The notes under the pieces are model-generated. The model saw only the letters and a list, made by a program, of their open reading frames with translations, was not told where the DNA came from and did not search any database. The translations under genes were made by a program, and so were the position numbers. Shown here one piece after another: positions 24,820 to 34,192 of a DNA stretch of 64,000 nt. Source of the stretch: Candidatus Edwardsbacteria bacterium RifOxyA12_full_54_48 (GTDB lineage Bacteria; Edwardsbacteria; AC1; EtOH8); the NCBI GenBank assembly GCA_001777915.1, contig MFFN01000004.1, positions 805,744 to 869,743 on the forward strand, read 5' to 3'. Each line of letters begins with the position of its first letter. Within the stretch, counting starts at the first letter, position 1.

Positions 24820-24846
24820 TCACCCCTAAGTGGTAAAAATAGAACG

Positions 24847-27279
24847 ATGAAAAAGAATGAAACATACATAGCACACTACAGAGACTCTGATGATGGTGCT
24901 CAAACGGTAGAGCAACATCTAGTGGCTACGGCAAATTTAGCTCGTCTCTTTGCCGGTAAAATAGGTTTGCCGACAATTGGTGAAATAATGGGTTTAACGC
25001 ACGATGTTGGGAAATATAGCCAAGCCTTTCAAAATTATATAAAATCAGCCGAAGGTAAGATCAATCCTGACGAAGATGAATATGTAGATGCAGCAAGACT
25101 TAGAGGGCATATTGATCATTCAACAGCCGGGGCACAACTTATATGGAGGTATCTAAAAGAGGAAGGTAACCTGCAAAAACTATTGGCTCAAGTATTGGCG
25201 CTTTGTGGGGCATCACACCATTCTGGTCTATTAGATTGTTTAGCGCCAGATGGAACTGATATTTTTACTAAACGAATGGAAAAACGGAGTGAACAAACCC
25301 ATCTATATGAAATAGAAGATAAAATAGATGAGGTAATTAAAAATCGTTTACAGAAATTACTTAAAGATAATGATGTCCATGAAGAATTAAGGATATGCCT
25401 TCAAAAAGTTATGGGTGGTAAAAGTTCGTGTCTTATTCGTGAGTTTAATATAGGTATACTGGCACGCTTCCTTTTTAGCTGTCTGATAGATGCGGACCGG
25501 CTCGATTCCGCTAATCGATGTAAACCTAACACGCCTGAATGGGATTTACTTATTGATATACTGGAAAAGCATATAACGTCTTTTCAAACTATCAATGTTG
25601 TTGATGAAGTACGGGTTAAAGTTTCTGCAGCTTGCAAGGCACATGCCGCACAGAAGAAAGGTCTCTACCAACTAACAGTGCCAACAGGCGGCGGGAAAAC
25701 ATTGGCTAGTTTACGGTTTGCGTTGAGCCATGCAAAAGAACATGAAATGGATAGAATCATTTATGTAGTACCCTACACGTCGATCATTGACCAAAATGCT
25801 GAAGTTGTAAGGAAGATATATAAATCTGTAGAAAATGAAAGCACTCAAGTAATATTGGAGCATCATTCAAACTTAACCCCAGAACATGATACCTGGCAAA
25901 GTAAAGTGCTTTCAGAAAATTGGGATGCACCAATAATATTTACTACGGCAGTTCAATTTTTAGAAACTTTGTTTGCCAGTGGTACGCGTGGTGTACGCCG
26001 TATGCACCAGCTTGCCAATGCAATTATCATATTTGATGAGGTACAAACAATACCACTTAAAACGGTACACCTTTTCAATAATGCAATAAACTTCCTGGTA
26101 GATAATTGTGGCTCAACAGTTGTTTTTTGCACGGCTACACAGCCGCTATTAAATAAAGTGGATAATCAAAAAGGTGCCGCAAAGTACGATAAAGAACATG
26201 AAATCATGCCGGATATACACGGCCTTTTTAAAGACTTGCAACGGGTAGCAGTAAAAGATAAACGTAAGGCTGGTGGTTGGTCGGATGATGAAATTGCTGA
26301 ACAGGCGATTAAAGAAACGAAAAGCGCTGGCAGTGTTTTAGTAATTGTCAACACAAAAAAAGCGGCACAAAAAATATATCAACTTTGTAAAGCCAAAGAG
26401 CAAAATGTATACCATCTAAGCACAAATATGTGCCCTGCCCATAGAATTGATATTTTGAATACTGTAAAAGCATGTCTAGATATAAATAACCCCAAGCCGG
26501 TTATTTGCATAAGCACACAATTAATTGAAGCGGGCGTCGATATTGACTTCGGTGCGGTAATCCGTTATTTGGCGGGTTTGGATTCTATAGCCCAGGCAGC
26601 CGGGCGATGTAATAGAAATGGTCTTCGTAAAACAGGGGAAGTTATTATTATTAACCCGATAAACGAAAGCCTAAGCAATCTTCCTGAAATACGGAAGGCC
26701 AAGGACATTGCCGAAAAAGTCCTTGGTGAATATCATAAAAACCCAGTCATTTTCGACAATGATTTATTGAGCCCAAAAACAATGGAAAGATATTACAAGT
26801 ATTATTTCTTTGATCAAGCAAATATTATGTCTTTTAATGTGTCTGCGAGAGCAATAGGGCATGATGACGATCTGTTAACTATGCTTTCCACGAATGGAAG
26901 TGCTGTTCAAAATTATATACAAGCGAAAGGACAAGCACCCCCAATAAATCTACGCCAATCATTCAAAACTGCGGCTGAGGAATTCAAAGTAATTGACATG
27001 CCGACTGAAGGCATTGTCGTGCCGTACGGGGATGGTGAAAAGATGATAGGTGAACTATGCGCGGCATTTGAAGTAAAGACACGATTTGATCTATTAAGAA
27101 GGGCACAAAGATATTCTGTAAATATTTATCCTCAGGACATGAGAAGATTAATGGAAGCGAACGGTATTTACGAAGCACAAGCAGGCACCGGCATATATTG
27201 TCTCAAAGCTGAAAATTACAGTAATGAATACGGAATAAGCCTTGAAAAGACCCAAGACATGAAATTCCAAAACGCATAA
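24847..27279 (+). CDS. cas3: CRISPR-associated nuclease-helicase Cas3
   Basis: An 810-residue HD-nuclease/superfamily 2 helicase that unwinds and degrades target DNA recruited by Cascade. The HD domain shows HLVATANLARLF, THDVGKYSQAF (H52, D53), HIDHSTAGAQ and GASHHSG. The helicase has Walker A PTGGGKT (279-285), DEVQ (397-400), FCTATQPLL, and motif VI QAAGRCNRNG (from Q583). Both activities on one chain fit type I-C. ATG 24847 is chosen; an earlier in-frame ATG at 24793 lies inside the terminator hairpin. No strong Shine-Dalgarno is visible. Codon use is A+T-rich compared with flanking core genes. It leads a seven-gene operon with short gaps or overlaps. Confidence 0.96.
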   Translation: MKKNETYIAHYRDSDDGAQTVEQHLVATANLARLFAGKIGLPTIGEIMGLTHDVGKYSQAFQNYIKSAEGKINPDEDEYVDAARLRGHIDHSTAGAQLIWRYLKEEGNLQKLLAQVLALCGASHHSGLLDCLAPDGTDIFTKRMEKRSEQTHLYEIEDKIDEVIKNRLQKLLKDNDVHEELRICLQKVMGGKSSCLIREFNIGILARFLFSCLIDADRLDSANRCKPNTPEWDLLIDILEKHITSFQTINVVDEVRVKVSAACKAHAAQKKGLYQLTVPTGGGKTLASLRFALSHAKEHEMDRIIYVVPYTSIIDQNAEVVRKIYKSVENESTQVILEHHSNLTPEHDTWQSKVLSENWDAPIIFTTAVQFLETLFASGTRGVRRMHQLANAIIIFDEVQTIPLKTVHLFNNAINFLVDNCGSTVVFCTATQPLLNKVDNQKGAAKYDKEHEIMPDIHGLFKDLQRVAVKDKRKAGGWSDDEIAEQAIKETKSAGSVLVIVNTKKAAQKIYQLCKAKEQNVYHLSTNMCPAHRIDILNTVKACLDINNPKPVICISTQLIEAGVDIDFGAVIRYLAGLDSIAQAAGRCNRNGLRKTGEVIIINPINESLSNLPEIRKAKDIAEKVLGEYHKNPVIFDNDLLSPKTMERYYKYYFFDQANIMSFNVSARAIGHDDDLLTMLSTNGSAVQNYIQAKGQAPPINLRQSFKTAAEEFKVIDMPTEGIVVPYGDGEKMIGELCAAFEVKTRFDLLRRAQRYSVNIYPQDMRRLMEANGIYEAQAGTGIYCLKAENYSNEYGISLEKTQDMKFQNA

Positions 27280-27290
27280 GGAGATATAAT

Positions 27291-27992
27291 ATGGGCAACA
27301 CAGTTGATTTTAAAGTATCAGGGCGGTATGCGCTTTTTACAGATCCGCTGACAAAAATAGGTGGAGAGAAATGCACATACCATATTCCGACTTACGAAGC
27401 ACTTAAGGGCATTGCCAAATCCATCTATTGGAAACCGACTTTTGTTTGGGTGATAGATAAAGTGCGAATAATTAAACGTATCCGTACACAGTCAAAGAGC
27501 ATAAAACCCTTAAAATTCAGCGGCGGGAACGATCTTTCAATATATACGTATCTTGCCGATGTAGAATATCAGGTACGGGCACATTTTGAATGGAATAAAT
27601 TCCGGCCGGATATGGAACATGACCGCGTTGACGGCAAGCATTACTCAATTGCCAAACGAATGGTGGATAAGGGGGGGAGGCAAGACATCTTTTTAGGGAC
27701 GAGGGAATGCCAGGGATATGTTGAACCATGTATTTTTGGTGAGGGCAGTGGATACTATGATAACAGCCCCGAATTAGCTTACGGGCTTATGTTTCACGGT
27801 TTTGATTATCCTGACGAGAGTGGTAATAAGGAACTGCATAGCCGGTTTTGGCGACCAATAATGGTAAACGGGGTAGTTGAATATCTAAAGCCTACTGAAT
27901 GCACCATTCGAAAGTTTGTCAGGGAAATGATCCCCTGTCCACCCCAATCGGTAGGTTTGAAAGAGGAGGGCCTTGAAAATGAGCTGGATTGA
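27291..27992 (+). CDS. cas5c: Type I-C Cas5 (Cas5c/Cas5d), crRNA endonuclease
   Basis: A 233-residue RAMP protein. In type I-C, which lacks Cas6, Cas5 cuts the pre-crRNA repeat and then holds the crRNA 5' handle in Cascade. The family N-terminal pattern FKVSGRYALFTDPLTKIGGE and YEALKGIAKSIYWKP is present, and the central YTYLADVEYQVRAHFEW and KHYSIAKRM include Tyr, Lys and His residues of the kind used in Cas5c catalysis. GGAGAT precedes the ATG 11 bases after cas3. Its stop overlaps the beginning of cas8c. Confidence 0.95.
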   Translation: MGNTVDFKVSGRYALFTDPLTKIGGEKCTYHIPTYEALKGIAKSIYWKPTFVWVIDKVRIIKRIRTQSKSIKPLKFSGGNDLSIYTYLADVEYQVRAHFEWNKFRPDMEHDRVDGKHYSIAKRMVDKGGRQDIFLGTRECQGYVEPCIFGEGSGYYDNSPELAYGLMFHGFDYPDESGNKELHSRFWRPIMVNGVVEYLKPTECTIRKFVREMIPCPPQSVGLKEEGLENELD

Positions 27993-29880
27993 AAAGTTGA
28001 AGAGGACATATGATAACAACAAAGGGCATATTGCTGACCCCCGAGATGTGATCCCTTTGTTGCCGTTGTACCATAACATACAAAATGCACAGGTCTGTGT
28101 CGTTTTAGATGGTGATGGCAATTTTAAGCGGGCCACGGTCATAGATAGAAACGATGCACCAACAATAATACCAGTGACAGAGGAATCAGCCGGGAAGGCT
28201 GGTGCGAAAATAGCCCCGCATGTTTTATGTGACAAGCTGCAATATATAGCGGGTGATTATATTAAATGGGGCGGTAATCCGTATAAAAAGAAAAACGAGT
28301 CTGGTTATGTACAATATATTGCCTCTTTGCGAAAATGGGTGGAATGGTCCAAGGATAAGAAATTAACTTCTGTTTTAAAATATCTTGAAAAAGGGATTCT
28401 AATAAAAGATCTTATTAATGCAAAAATATTGTATGCAAATGATAAAAAGAAGCTTGCCCTGAAATGGGATAAAAAAACAGAAGAGCCTCCAATTTTCAAG
28501 GTTATTAAGCTCGCCAATAAGAAAGGTCAGTTTGAATCTTTTGTTCGCTTTTCCGTTGAAATACCAGACGATATGCCTTCTGAAGTGTGGAAAAGTAAAA
28601 TGCTTCAAAAATCATGGACTGAGTATTATCCTACGATACTTGACGAAAAGAATTTATGCATTGTTGAAGGTAAAGAAATCAATATTGCTAGTAATCATCC
28701 TAAAGGAATAAGATACCCAGGTGATGGTGCAAAACTGTTGTCGTCCAATGACGGAATTAACTATACCTTTCGTGGTCGTTTTACAGACGACAAAGAAGCA
28801 TGTACTGTCGGTATTGAGGTAACACAAAAAGCGCATCATGCTCTACGTTGGCTTATTGCACGGCAAGGGCGACATGACGGCGATCAAGCAATAGTGGCTT
28901 GGGCTGTCTCAACCATCGATGTGCCAGACCCCCTTGCTGATACTTATTCGCTGCTTATTAAAAAGCAGGAAAAAGATAATGAAACAATTGAACAAAAGTC
29001 ATATGTTGCCCAAAATACGGCTATAAAGTTTAATCAGTATATTGCCGGATATTCTGTAAAACTTGGGCCAACTGACGATGTCGTGGTATTGGTGTTGGAC
29101 TCGGCCACGCCTGGCCGTATGGCTATACGATATTATCGTGAGCTTACCGGCTCTGAATATCTGGAAAGGATCAAAGCCTGGCATGAAGGATGTTGCTGGC
29201 CGCAAAACTATAGCAAGGAGATTAAATTTATTGGCGCACCATCCCCGCGGGATATAGTTGAAACGGCATACGGCAGTAAAGTTGATGATAAACTAAAAAA
29301 GGCCACAATCGAACGACTGCTGCCCTGTATTGTTGATGGTGTGCCGCTTCCCAGGGATATCGTGGAATCTTGCGTAAGACGAGCGAGCCATAGGCAAGGA
29401 TTCAAATCATGGGAATGGGAAAAGGCATTGGGTATAACCTGTGCGCTTTACAAACAATTTCATAAAGAAAGGGGCTATACAATGGCACTAGATACGGAGA
29501 GAAAAACAAGGGACTATCTTTTTGGCCGTTTGCTGGCGGCCGCTGATGGCCTCGAAGGCTATGCCTTACGCAATGCCGGCGAAAAACGACCAACCAATGC
29601 TGCGCGGCTAATGCAACGATTCGCTGACCGACCATGCAGCACATGGCGAACTATCGAGTTGGCATTAGCACCATCCAAAGCAAGGCTGGGAAATCGCGCT
29701 AAAAAGTACAATCAAACAATTGATGATGTGATGCATAACTTTGACACATCTGAATTTGTTGATGATTCACCTTTAAGCGGCGAGTTTCTACTTGGGTTTC
29801 ATTCGCAACGTGTGGCATTTTGGCCGCAAGGTGAAACAGTAGAAACTGCTCAAGAAGCCGAAACCGAAAATAATGAATAA
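27979..29880 (+). CDS. cas8c: Type I-C Cascade large subunit Cas8c (Csd1)
   Basis: A 633-residue large subunit that recognises the PAM and recruits Cas3. The N-terminus WIEKLKRTYDNNKGHIADP and the segment VLVLDSATPGRMAIRYYREL are characteristic of Csd1. The start is ATG 27979, overlapping the end of cas5c; a TTG two codons earlier is less likely. The last about 130 codons also contain a probable separate translation start for Cas11c (29482). The gene is A+T-rich like the rest of the operon. Confidence 0.94.
   Translation: MSWIEKLKRTYDNNKGHIADPRDVIPLLPLYHNIQNAQVCVVLDGDGNFKRATVIDRNDAPTIIPVTEESAGKAGAKIAPHVLCDKLQYIAGDYIKWGGNPYKKKNESGYVQYIASLRKWVEWSKDKKLTSVLKYLEKGILIKDLINAKILYANDKKKLALKWDKKTEEPPIFKVIKLANKKGQFESFVRFSVEIPDDMPSEVWKSKMLQKSWTEYYPTILDEKNLCIVEGKEINIASNHPKGIRYPGDGAKLLSSNDGINYTFRGRFTDDKEACTVGIEVTQKAHHALRWLIARQGRHDGDQAIVAWAVSTIDVPDPLADTYSLLIKKQEKDNETIEQKSYVAQNTAIKFNQYIAGYSVKLGPTDDVVVLVLDSATPGRMAIRYYRELTGSEYLERIKAWHEGCCWPQNYSKEIKFIGAPSPRDIVETAYGSKVDDKLKKATIERLLPCIVDGVPLPRDIVESCVRRASHRQGFKSWEWEKALGITCALYKQFHKERGYTMALDTERKTRDYLFGRLLAAADGLEGYALRNAGEKRPTNAARLMQRFADRPCSTWRTIELALAPSKARLGNRAKKYNQTIDDVMHNFDTSEFVDDSPLSGEFLLGFHSQRVAFWPQGETVETAQEAETENNE
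29482..29880 (+). CDS. cas11c: Cas11c small subunit from an internal start within cas8c
   Basis: Within cas8c, GAAAGGGG (29467-29474) lies seven bases before an in-frame ATG at 29482, predicting a 132-residue protein beginning MALDTERKTRDYLFGRLLAA and ending with the cas8c stop. Internal translation of the Cas8c C-terminal domain to make Cas11c, which lines the Cascade belly, is established for type I-C systems such as that of Desulfovibrio vulgaris. The predicted length and helical character agree. The sequence supports the site directly; expression itself is inferred. Confidence 0.75.
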   Translation: MALDTERKTRDYLFGRLLAAADGLEGYALRNAGEKRPTNAARLMQRFADRPCSTWRTIELALAPSKARLGNRAKKYNQTIDDVMHNFDTSEFVDDSPLSGEFLLGFHSQRVAFWPQGETVETAQEAETENNE

Positions 29881-29905
29881 AACCATAACTGAAAGGACAA
29901 AAACA

Positions 29906-30766
29906 ATGAGCCTTACGAACAAAATCGATTTTGCCGTTGTGTTCAGCGTTAAAAACGCTAATCCTAATGGCGACCCGCTCAATGGCAACAGACCCAGGAC
30001 AACTTATGAAAACCTGGGTGAAATATCAGATGTTTGCATAAAGCGTAAGATACGCGATAGGCTTCAAGAGAGTGGACAAGTGATCTTTGTCCAGTCAGAT
30101 GACAGGAAAAAGGATGAATTTGAAAGCCTTCATGATAGGGCCGTATCTGTGTTGGATTTTAAAAAGAAACCCAAGGCCATAGAAGATAAAGCATGTAAAG
30201 AATGGTTTGATGTCAGGGCTTTTGGACAGCTTTTTCCCTATAAAGGAGGTGCCGGAGAAGATAAAGGTGTATCTATTGGTATAAGGGGACCAGTATCAAT
30301 ACATCCAGCTTTTAGCATATCAAGGGTTGATGTATCATCAAACCAAATAACAAAAAGCGCTAGTGGTGAAAAATCGGGCAAAGCTCGTGCTTCCGATACA
30401 ATGGGGATGAAGCATAGGGTAGATAGCGGCATTTATGTTTTCTATGGGAGCATGAATCCACAGCTCGCCGTCAGAACTGGTTTTAGCGATGGAGATGCAG
30501 CGGTGATAAAATCATTGTTGCCTAAGCTATTTGAGAACGATGCATCTTCAGCAAGGCCGGAAGGGAGTATGGAGGTTCTCAAAGTGATATGGTGGGAACA
30601 TAAAAGCAATAATAAGCAACCATGCCCCAACGGTCTTATTTCATCGGCTAAAGTACATCGGAGCTTAAGGGATCTTTTAAAGGATGATGCGAACAAACCT
30701 TTTGATGAAGATGCTTTGAAGAAAGCATTACCGGGTCTTGTTCCCGAAATCGTTAATGGTTTTTAA
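29906..30766 (+). CDS. cas7c: Type I-C Cascade backbone Cas7c (Csd2)
   Basis: A 286-residue RAMP protein that polymerises along the crRNA. The family hallmark NANPNGDPLNGNRPR lies near residues 17-31, followed by SDVCIKRKIRDRL. FGQLFPYKGG, SIGIRGPVSIH and a basic-serine loop before DTMGMKHRVD also match Csd2. ATG 29906 is preferred because GAAAGGAC lies upstream; an in-frame ATG at 29873 overlaps the end of cas8c and would add eleven unrelated residues. The 3' end overlaps cas4. Confidence 0.95.
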   Translation: MSLTNKIDFAVVFSVKNANPNGDPLNGNRPRTTYENLGEISDVCIKRKIRDRLQESGQVIFVQSDDRKKDEFESLHDRAVSVLDFKKKPKAIEDKACKEWFDVRAFGQLFPYKGGAGEDKGVSIGIRGPVSIHPAFSISRVDVSSNQITKSASGEKSGKARASDTMGMKHRVDSGIYVFYGSMNPQLAVRTGFSDGDAAVIKSLLPKLFENDASSARPEGSMEVLKVIWWEHKSNNKQPCPNGLISSAKVHRSLRDLLKDDANKPFDEDALKKALPGLVPEIVNGF

Positions 30767-31466
30767 ACAATTGATAGAAGAAGACCTTCTACCCATCTCC
30801 GCCCTGCAGCACCTGATCTACTGCCCCCGGCAATGCGCGCTTATACATATAGAGCAGGTTTGGTCCGAAAACCTATTCACCGCCGAGGGCCGGGACATAC
30901 ATGACAAAGTGCATGACGGCGGGACAGAAAGCCGCAAGAATATACGCGCGGCTACCGGAGTACGTTTGGTCTCGCACAAGTTAGGCCTTACCGGACAGGC
31001 GGATATGGTGGAGTTTCACAAAGCCGAAGAAGAAAAAGACAGCAGTGGCCAAACAATTGCCGTAAAACTGCCGGGTGTAAAGGGTCTTTGGGAACCATTC
31101 CCTGTGGAATACAAGCGTGGCAAGCCCAAAAAACACCAGGCTGACGAGGTACAGCTTTGCGCCCAGGCCATATGTTTGGAGGAAATGCTAAAGGTTAATA
31201 TCCTTGCTGGAGCTTTGTTCTATGGCGCAACCAGACGGCGGCAAGAGATGGCTTTTACAAAACAGCTTAGAGAATTAGCAGAAACCACCGCCCGAAACCT
31301 GCATGAACTGATATCAAAAGGTATAACCCCGCCGCCAGAATATAACACAGGCAAATGTGAAAGGTGTTCATTGCTTGAAATATGCCGGCCCCAGACAAGC
31401 GAACGTCAGAGTGTAACGCGTTACATCAAACGCATGGTAAGCGAGGACAATGAAAAAACTCCTTAA
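30756..31466 (+). CDS. cas4: Cas4 RecB-like exonuclease of spacer acquisition
   Basis: A 236-residue PD-(D/E)XK nuclease with an iron-sulfur cluster. The cluster cysteines are in YCPRQC (C23, C27) and CERCSLLEIC (from about C201). The nuclease core appears as LTGQADMVEF and FPVEYKRGKPKKHQADEVQL. Cas4 trims prespacers and fixes PAM-dependent orientation with Cas1-Cas2. ATG 30756 begins 11 bases inside the end of cas7c; an ATG at 30738 would extend the overlap. Its 3' end overlaps cas1. Confidence 0.94.
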   Translation: MVFKQLIEEDLLPISALQHLIYCPRQCALIHIEQVWSENLFTAEGRDIHDKVHDGGTESRKNIRAATGVRLVSHKLGLTGQADMVEFHKAEEEKDSSGQTIAVKLPGVKGLWEPFPVEYKRGKPKKHQADEVQLCAQAICLEEMLKVNILAGALFYGATRRRQEMAFTKQLRELAETTARNLHELISKGITPPPEYNTGKCERCSLLEICRPQTSERQSVTRYIKRMVSEDNEKTP

Positions 31467-32481
31467 CACACTGTATGTTACAACCCAAGGGGCATATCTC
31501 CATCAGGAGGGTGAGGCGGTGGTGGTAAAGGTGGAAGGCCAAGAAAAGTTACGTCTTCCAATTCATACCTTGGGCGGCATTGTCTGCTTCGGCAATGTGC
31601 TGTGCAGTCCGTTTCTTCTGGGCCTTTGCGGACAGCGCGGGGTCAATGTGGGTTTTTTAACCGAGCATGGCCGTTTTATGACCAGGGCGCAAGGGCCGAT
31701 AAGCGGCAATATTCTATTGCGAAAGGAACAATACCGCAAAGCGCAAGCGCCAAAGGAAGCCGTCGGAATAGTTCAAAATATCCTTGCCGGTAAATTGACC
31801 AATATGCGGACGGTTTTAAGACGGGCCATGCGCGACCATCCAGAAAACGACAAAGACAAGGCTATTTCACAAGCTACGGACCGGCTGGATTATATAGTAG
31901 GAAAAATAGAGCAAACGGTCGATATAGATGTTTTACGGGGCTTGGAAGGAGATACCGCCAAGCTGTATTTTTCGCTGTTTGACAGGATGATAACTGCCGA
32001 TAAAGAATCATTTTTCATGAAGGAACGGAGCCGCCGGCCGCCCTTAGATAAGCTTAATGCTTTGCTTTCATTTCTTTATACTTTATTGACGCACGATGCG
32101 GTAGGGGCCTGCGAGGGCGTGGGCCTTGATCCGCAGATGGGCTTCTTACATGCCATGAGGCCGGGCCGTCCCAGCCTGGCCTTGGATTTAATGGAAGAAT
32201 TCAGGTCGGTTATAGCTGATCGCTTGGCGTTGTCTCTGATCAATTTAAAGCAAATAAACGGCAAGGGTTTCAAGACCACAGAGACCGGCGCAGTAGCAAT
32301 GGACGATGAGACCCGTAAAACCTTGTTGGTGGCCTATCAGAAAAGGAAACAGGAGGAGATAATGCATCCCTACTTGCAGGAAAAAGCCCCTATCGGTTTA
32401 TTGCTGCATTTACAGGCTTTGTTATTAGCCAGATATTTGCGTGGTGATATTGACGGCTATCCGCCGTTCTTTTGGAGATAA
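31450..32481 (+). CDS. cas1: CRISPR integrase Cas1 (type I-C)
   Basis: A 343-residue metal-dependent integrase, the usual I-C length. It begins MKKLLNTLYVTTQGAYLHQE and keeps the strong C-terminal block with GACEGVGLDPQMGFLHAMRP, containing the conserved His, followed by RPSLALDLMEEFR with the conserved Asp/Glu. The family Glu falls in the helix near LLSFLYTLLTHD. It joins Cas2 to insert new spacers at the leader end. It overlaps cas4 by 17 bases and ends just before cas2. Confidence 0.96.
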   Translation: MKKLLNTLYVTTQGAYLHQEGEAVVVKVEGQEKLRLPIHTLGGIVCFGNVLCSPFLLGLCGQRGVNVGFLTEHGRFMTRAQGPISGNILLRKEQYRKAQAPKEAVGIVQNILAGKLTNMRTVLRRAMRDHPENDKDKAISQATDRLDYIVGKIEQTVDIDVLRGLEGDTAKLYFSLFDRMITADKESFFMKERSRRPPLDKLNALLSFLYTLLTHDAVGACEGVGLDPQMGFLHAMRPGRPSLALDLMEEFRSVIADRLALSLINLKQINGKGFKTTETGAVAMDDETRKTLLVAYQKRKQEEIMHPYLQEKAPIGLLLHLQALLLARYLRGDIDGYPPFFWR

Positions 32482-32485
32482 TTAT

Positions 32486-32776
32486 ATGATGGTGTTGGTG
32501 AGTTACGATGTTTGTACCAAGACGCTGGAGGGGCGCCGTCGTCTGCGGCAAGTGGCGAAAGCCTGCAAGGACTACGGGACAAGAGTTCAAAATTCGGTTT
32601 TTGAATGCAATGTTGATCCGTCTCAATGGACTGCCCTAAAAAATAGATTGTTAAAAATATTTCAGCCGGATATGGATAGCCTGCGATTTTACTTTTTGGG
32701 CAGTAATTATAAAAGAAGGATAGAACATTTGGGGGCCAAGCCTGCGGTGGATGTGGAGGAGCCGCAAATAGTATGA
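32486..32776 (+). CDS. cas2: CRISPR-associated Cas2
   Basis: A 96-residue ferredoxin-fold protein that forms the core of the Cas1-Cas2 integrase. It begins MMVLVSYDVCTKTLEGRRRL with the conserved Asp of the first strand, then KACKDYGTRVQNSVFEC, typical of I-C Cas2. ATG 32486 follows cas1 by four bases; the adjacent ATG at 32489 is equally possible. An ORF starting at 32441 would run inside cas1 and is not credible. It is the last cas gene, and the leader and array follow. Confidence 0.94.
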   Translation: MMVLVSYDVCTKTLEGRRRLRQVAKACKDYGTRVQNSVFECNVDPSQWTALKNRLLKIFQPDMDSLRFYFLGSNYKRRIEHLGAKPAVDVEEPQIV

Positions 32777-32955
32777 TTGCGCGTACCGTATGCTTACAGT
32801 AAAACCCCGGTAGTTTCGCAATGTTTGGTAATGCTTGATAATAGTGGCTGTTTTATGATTGACGATATTTGGTTTATGGTTCGCAGATTGTATTTTAATG
32901 CTTTCGCAAAACAATATCTTTGCCCGGTTGGATAACAAGACTTTACAAGCCGAGC
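32777..32955 (+). promoter_or_regulatory. CRISPR leader
   Basis: 179 A+T-rich bases between cas2 and the first repeat, with no gene. Position, composition and repeat orientation (repeats end ATTGAAAC on this strand) make it the leader that drives array transcription and receives new spacers. I could not pick a promoter with good spacing. Confidence 0.7.
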
Positions 32956-33298
<343 letters not shown>

Positions 33299-33332
33299 AA
33301 AGACGGGAAAAAGGTAGAACGCAGGGTTTGTG

Positions 33333-33362
33333 GTCGTGCCCCGCACGTGCGGGGATGAACCG
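33333..33362 (+). repeat. Single type I-E-like CRISPR repeat
   Basis: A 30-base unit with the palindromic core CCCCGCACGTGCGGGG, followed by ATGAACCG and preceded by GTCGTG. This is the layout of type I-E repeats, not of the I-C repeats beside it. It lies 34 bases, one spacer length, after the last I-C repeat fragment, in the same orientation. No second copy follows. No type I-E cas gene is present in the window. Confidence 0.72.
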
Positions 33363-33405
33363 GTTGTTATATTATTACCCCAACCCCAATCCAAATTTTA
33401 ACGCC

Positions 33406-34119
33406 ATGACCAAACAAACCATCACCCCGTTAAGGGCCGCCCTTATATTCACCGCCTTCACGGCCTATTTCTACCTGCTGTTATTCACCCTGCTGCCGTT
33501 CCTAAAGGCAAACATTTCCCTCAACCCGGCCCTGTACTGGTTCATCACCGGATACTTCCTGTTCATCCCCCTGTTTCTCTGCGCCCTGGCCCTGGCCAAA
33601 CGCGAGGGCCACGCCGGTGCGGGACAATTGCTTTCGGCCCTTAACCTGAGGCCCTTCGATCCCCGGGACTGGAGATACTCCATCGCCGGGCTGCTGCTGT
33701 CCTTGGTTGCCACCGGGATCATCTTCGGCGGGTTCTTTTTGTCCCAAAAATGGTTCGGGACGCCGATGCTGTCCACCACCCCCTGGTTCATGCAGATGGA
33801 GCCTTTCCGCGGGGCGGAGAAATTTTATTTGCTGGCCTGGCTGCCGATGTTCTTTTTCAATATCGTGGGTGAGGAGTTTTTATGGCGGGGTTACATTCAG
33901 AGCCGGCTGTCGGGCCAGCATGCCTGGCTGTGGTGCTCATTTTTATGGATGGTCTTCCACCTGCCGTTCGGCTTGGACCTGTTGATCATGCTGGTCCCAG
34001 TGATGCTGATAATTCCCTATGTGTTCCATAAGACCCGAAATTCCCTGACCGGGATCTTCATCCACGGCCTGTTCAACGGCCCGGTGTTCCTGGCGGTGGC
34101 CCTGGGGCTGATAAAATAA
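33406..34119 (+). CDS. CPBP-family intramembrane metalloprotease
   Basis: A 237-residue polytopic membrane protein of the Abi/CAAX-protease-like group. The three motifs are visible: GEEFLWRGYIQ with the two glutamates, FHLPFG, and HGLFNGP. About seven hydrophobic helices are predicted. Functions in bacteria are mostly unknown; some protect against bacteriocins. ATG 33406 is chosen because it starts the membrane protein; the open frame reaches back through the I-E-like repeat to 33268, and that part is not protein-like. There is no clear ribosome binding site. The G+C-rich codons resemble the core genome, marking the right edge of the cas insertion. Confidence 0.82.
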   Translation: MTKQTITPLRAALIFTAFTAYFYLLLFTLLPFLKANISLNPALYWFITGYFLFIPLFLCALALAKREGHAGAGQLLSALNLRPFDPRDWRYSIAGLLLSLVATGIIFGGFFLSQKWFGTPMLSTTPWFMQMEPFRGAEKFYLLAWLPMFFFNIVGEEFLWRGYIQSRLSGQHAWLWCSFLWMVFHLPFGLDLLIMLVPVMLIIPYVFHKTRNSLTGIFIHGLFNGPVFLAVALGLIK

Positions 34120-34192
34120 CCGGCCATTTCCCATTCGCAGGGGCGGGTTTGAAACCCTCCCCTACAGGTATGCCCGGCGGAAATACGCCGGG

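Larger units (their letters stand above)
24251..24846. other. Gene-free interval before the cas operon
   Basis: 596 bases. The first part has a dispersed CACCAAGACACCAGGGCACA motif, then the 21-bp array (24333-24565), then about 200 bases of very A+T-rich sequence (24575-24784) that is a likely promoter region, and finally a terminator just before cas3. Open frames here are repeat-derived. Confidence 0.7.

Noticed and set aside
24793-24846. N-terminal extension of Cas3
   Set aside because: The upstream ATG lies inside a perfect terminator hairpin, and the extra 18 residues do not resemble Cas3.
32859-32896. Promoter in the CRISPR leader (TTGACG ... TATTTT)
   Set aside because: The spacer is about 26 bases, too long for a sigma-70 promoter.
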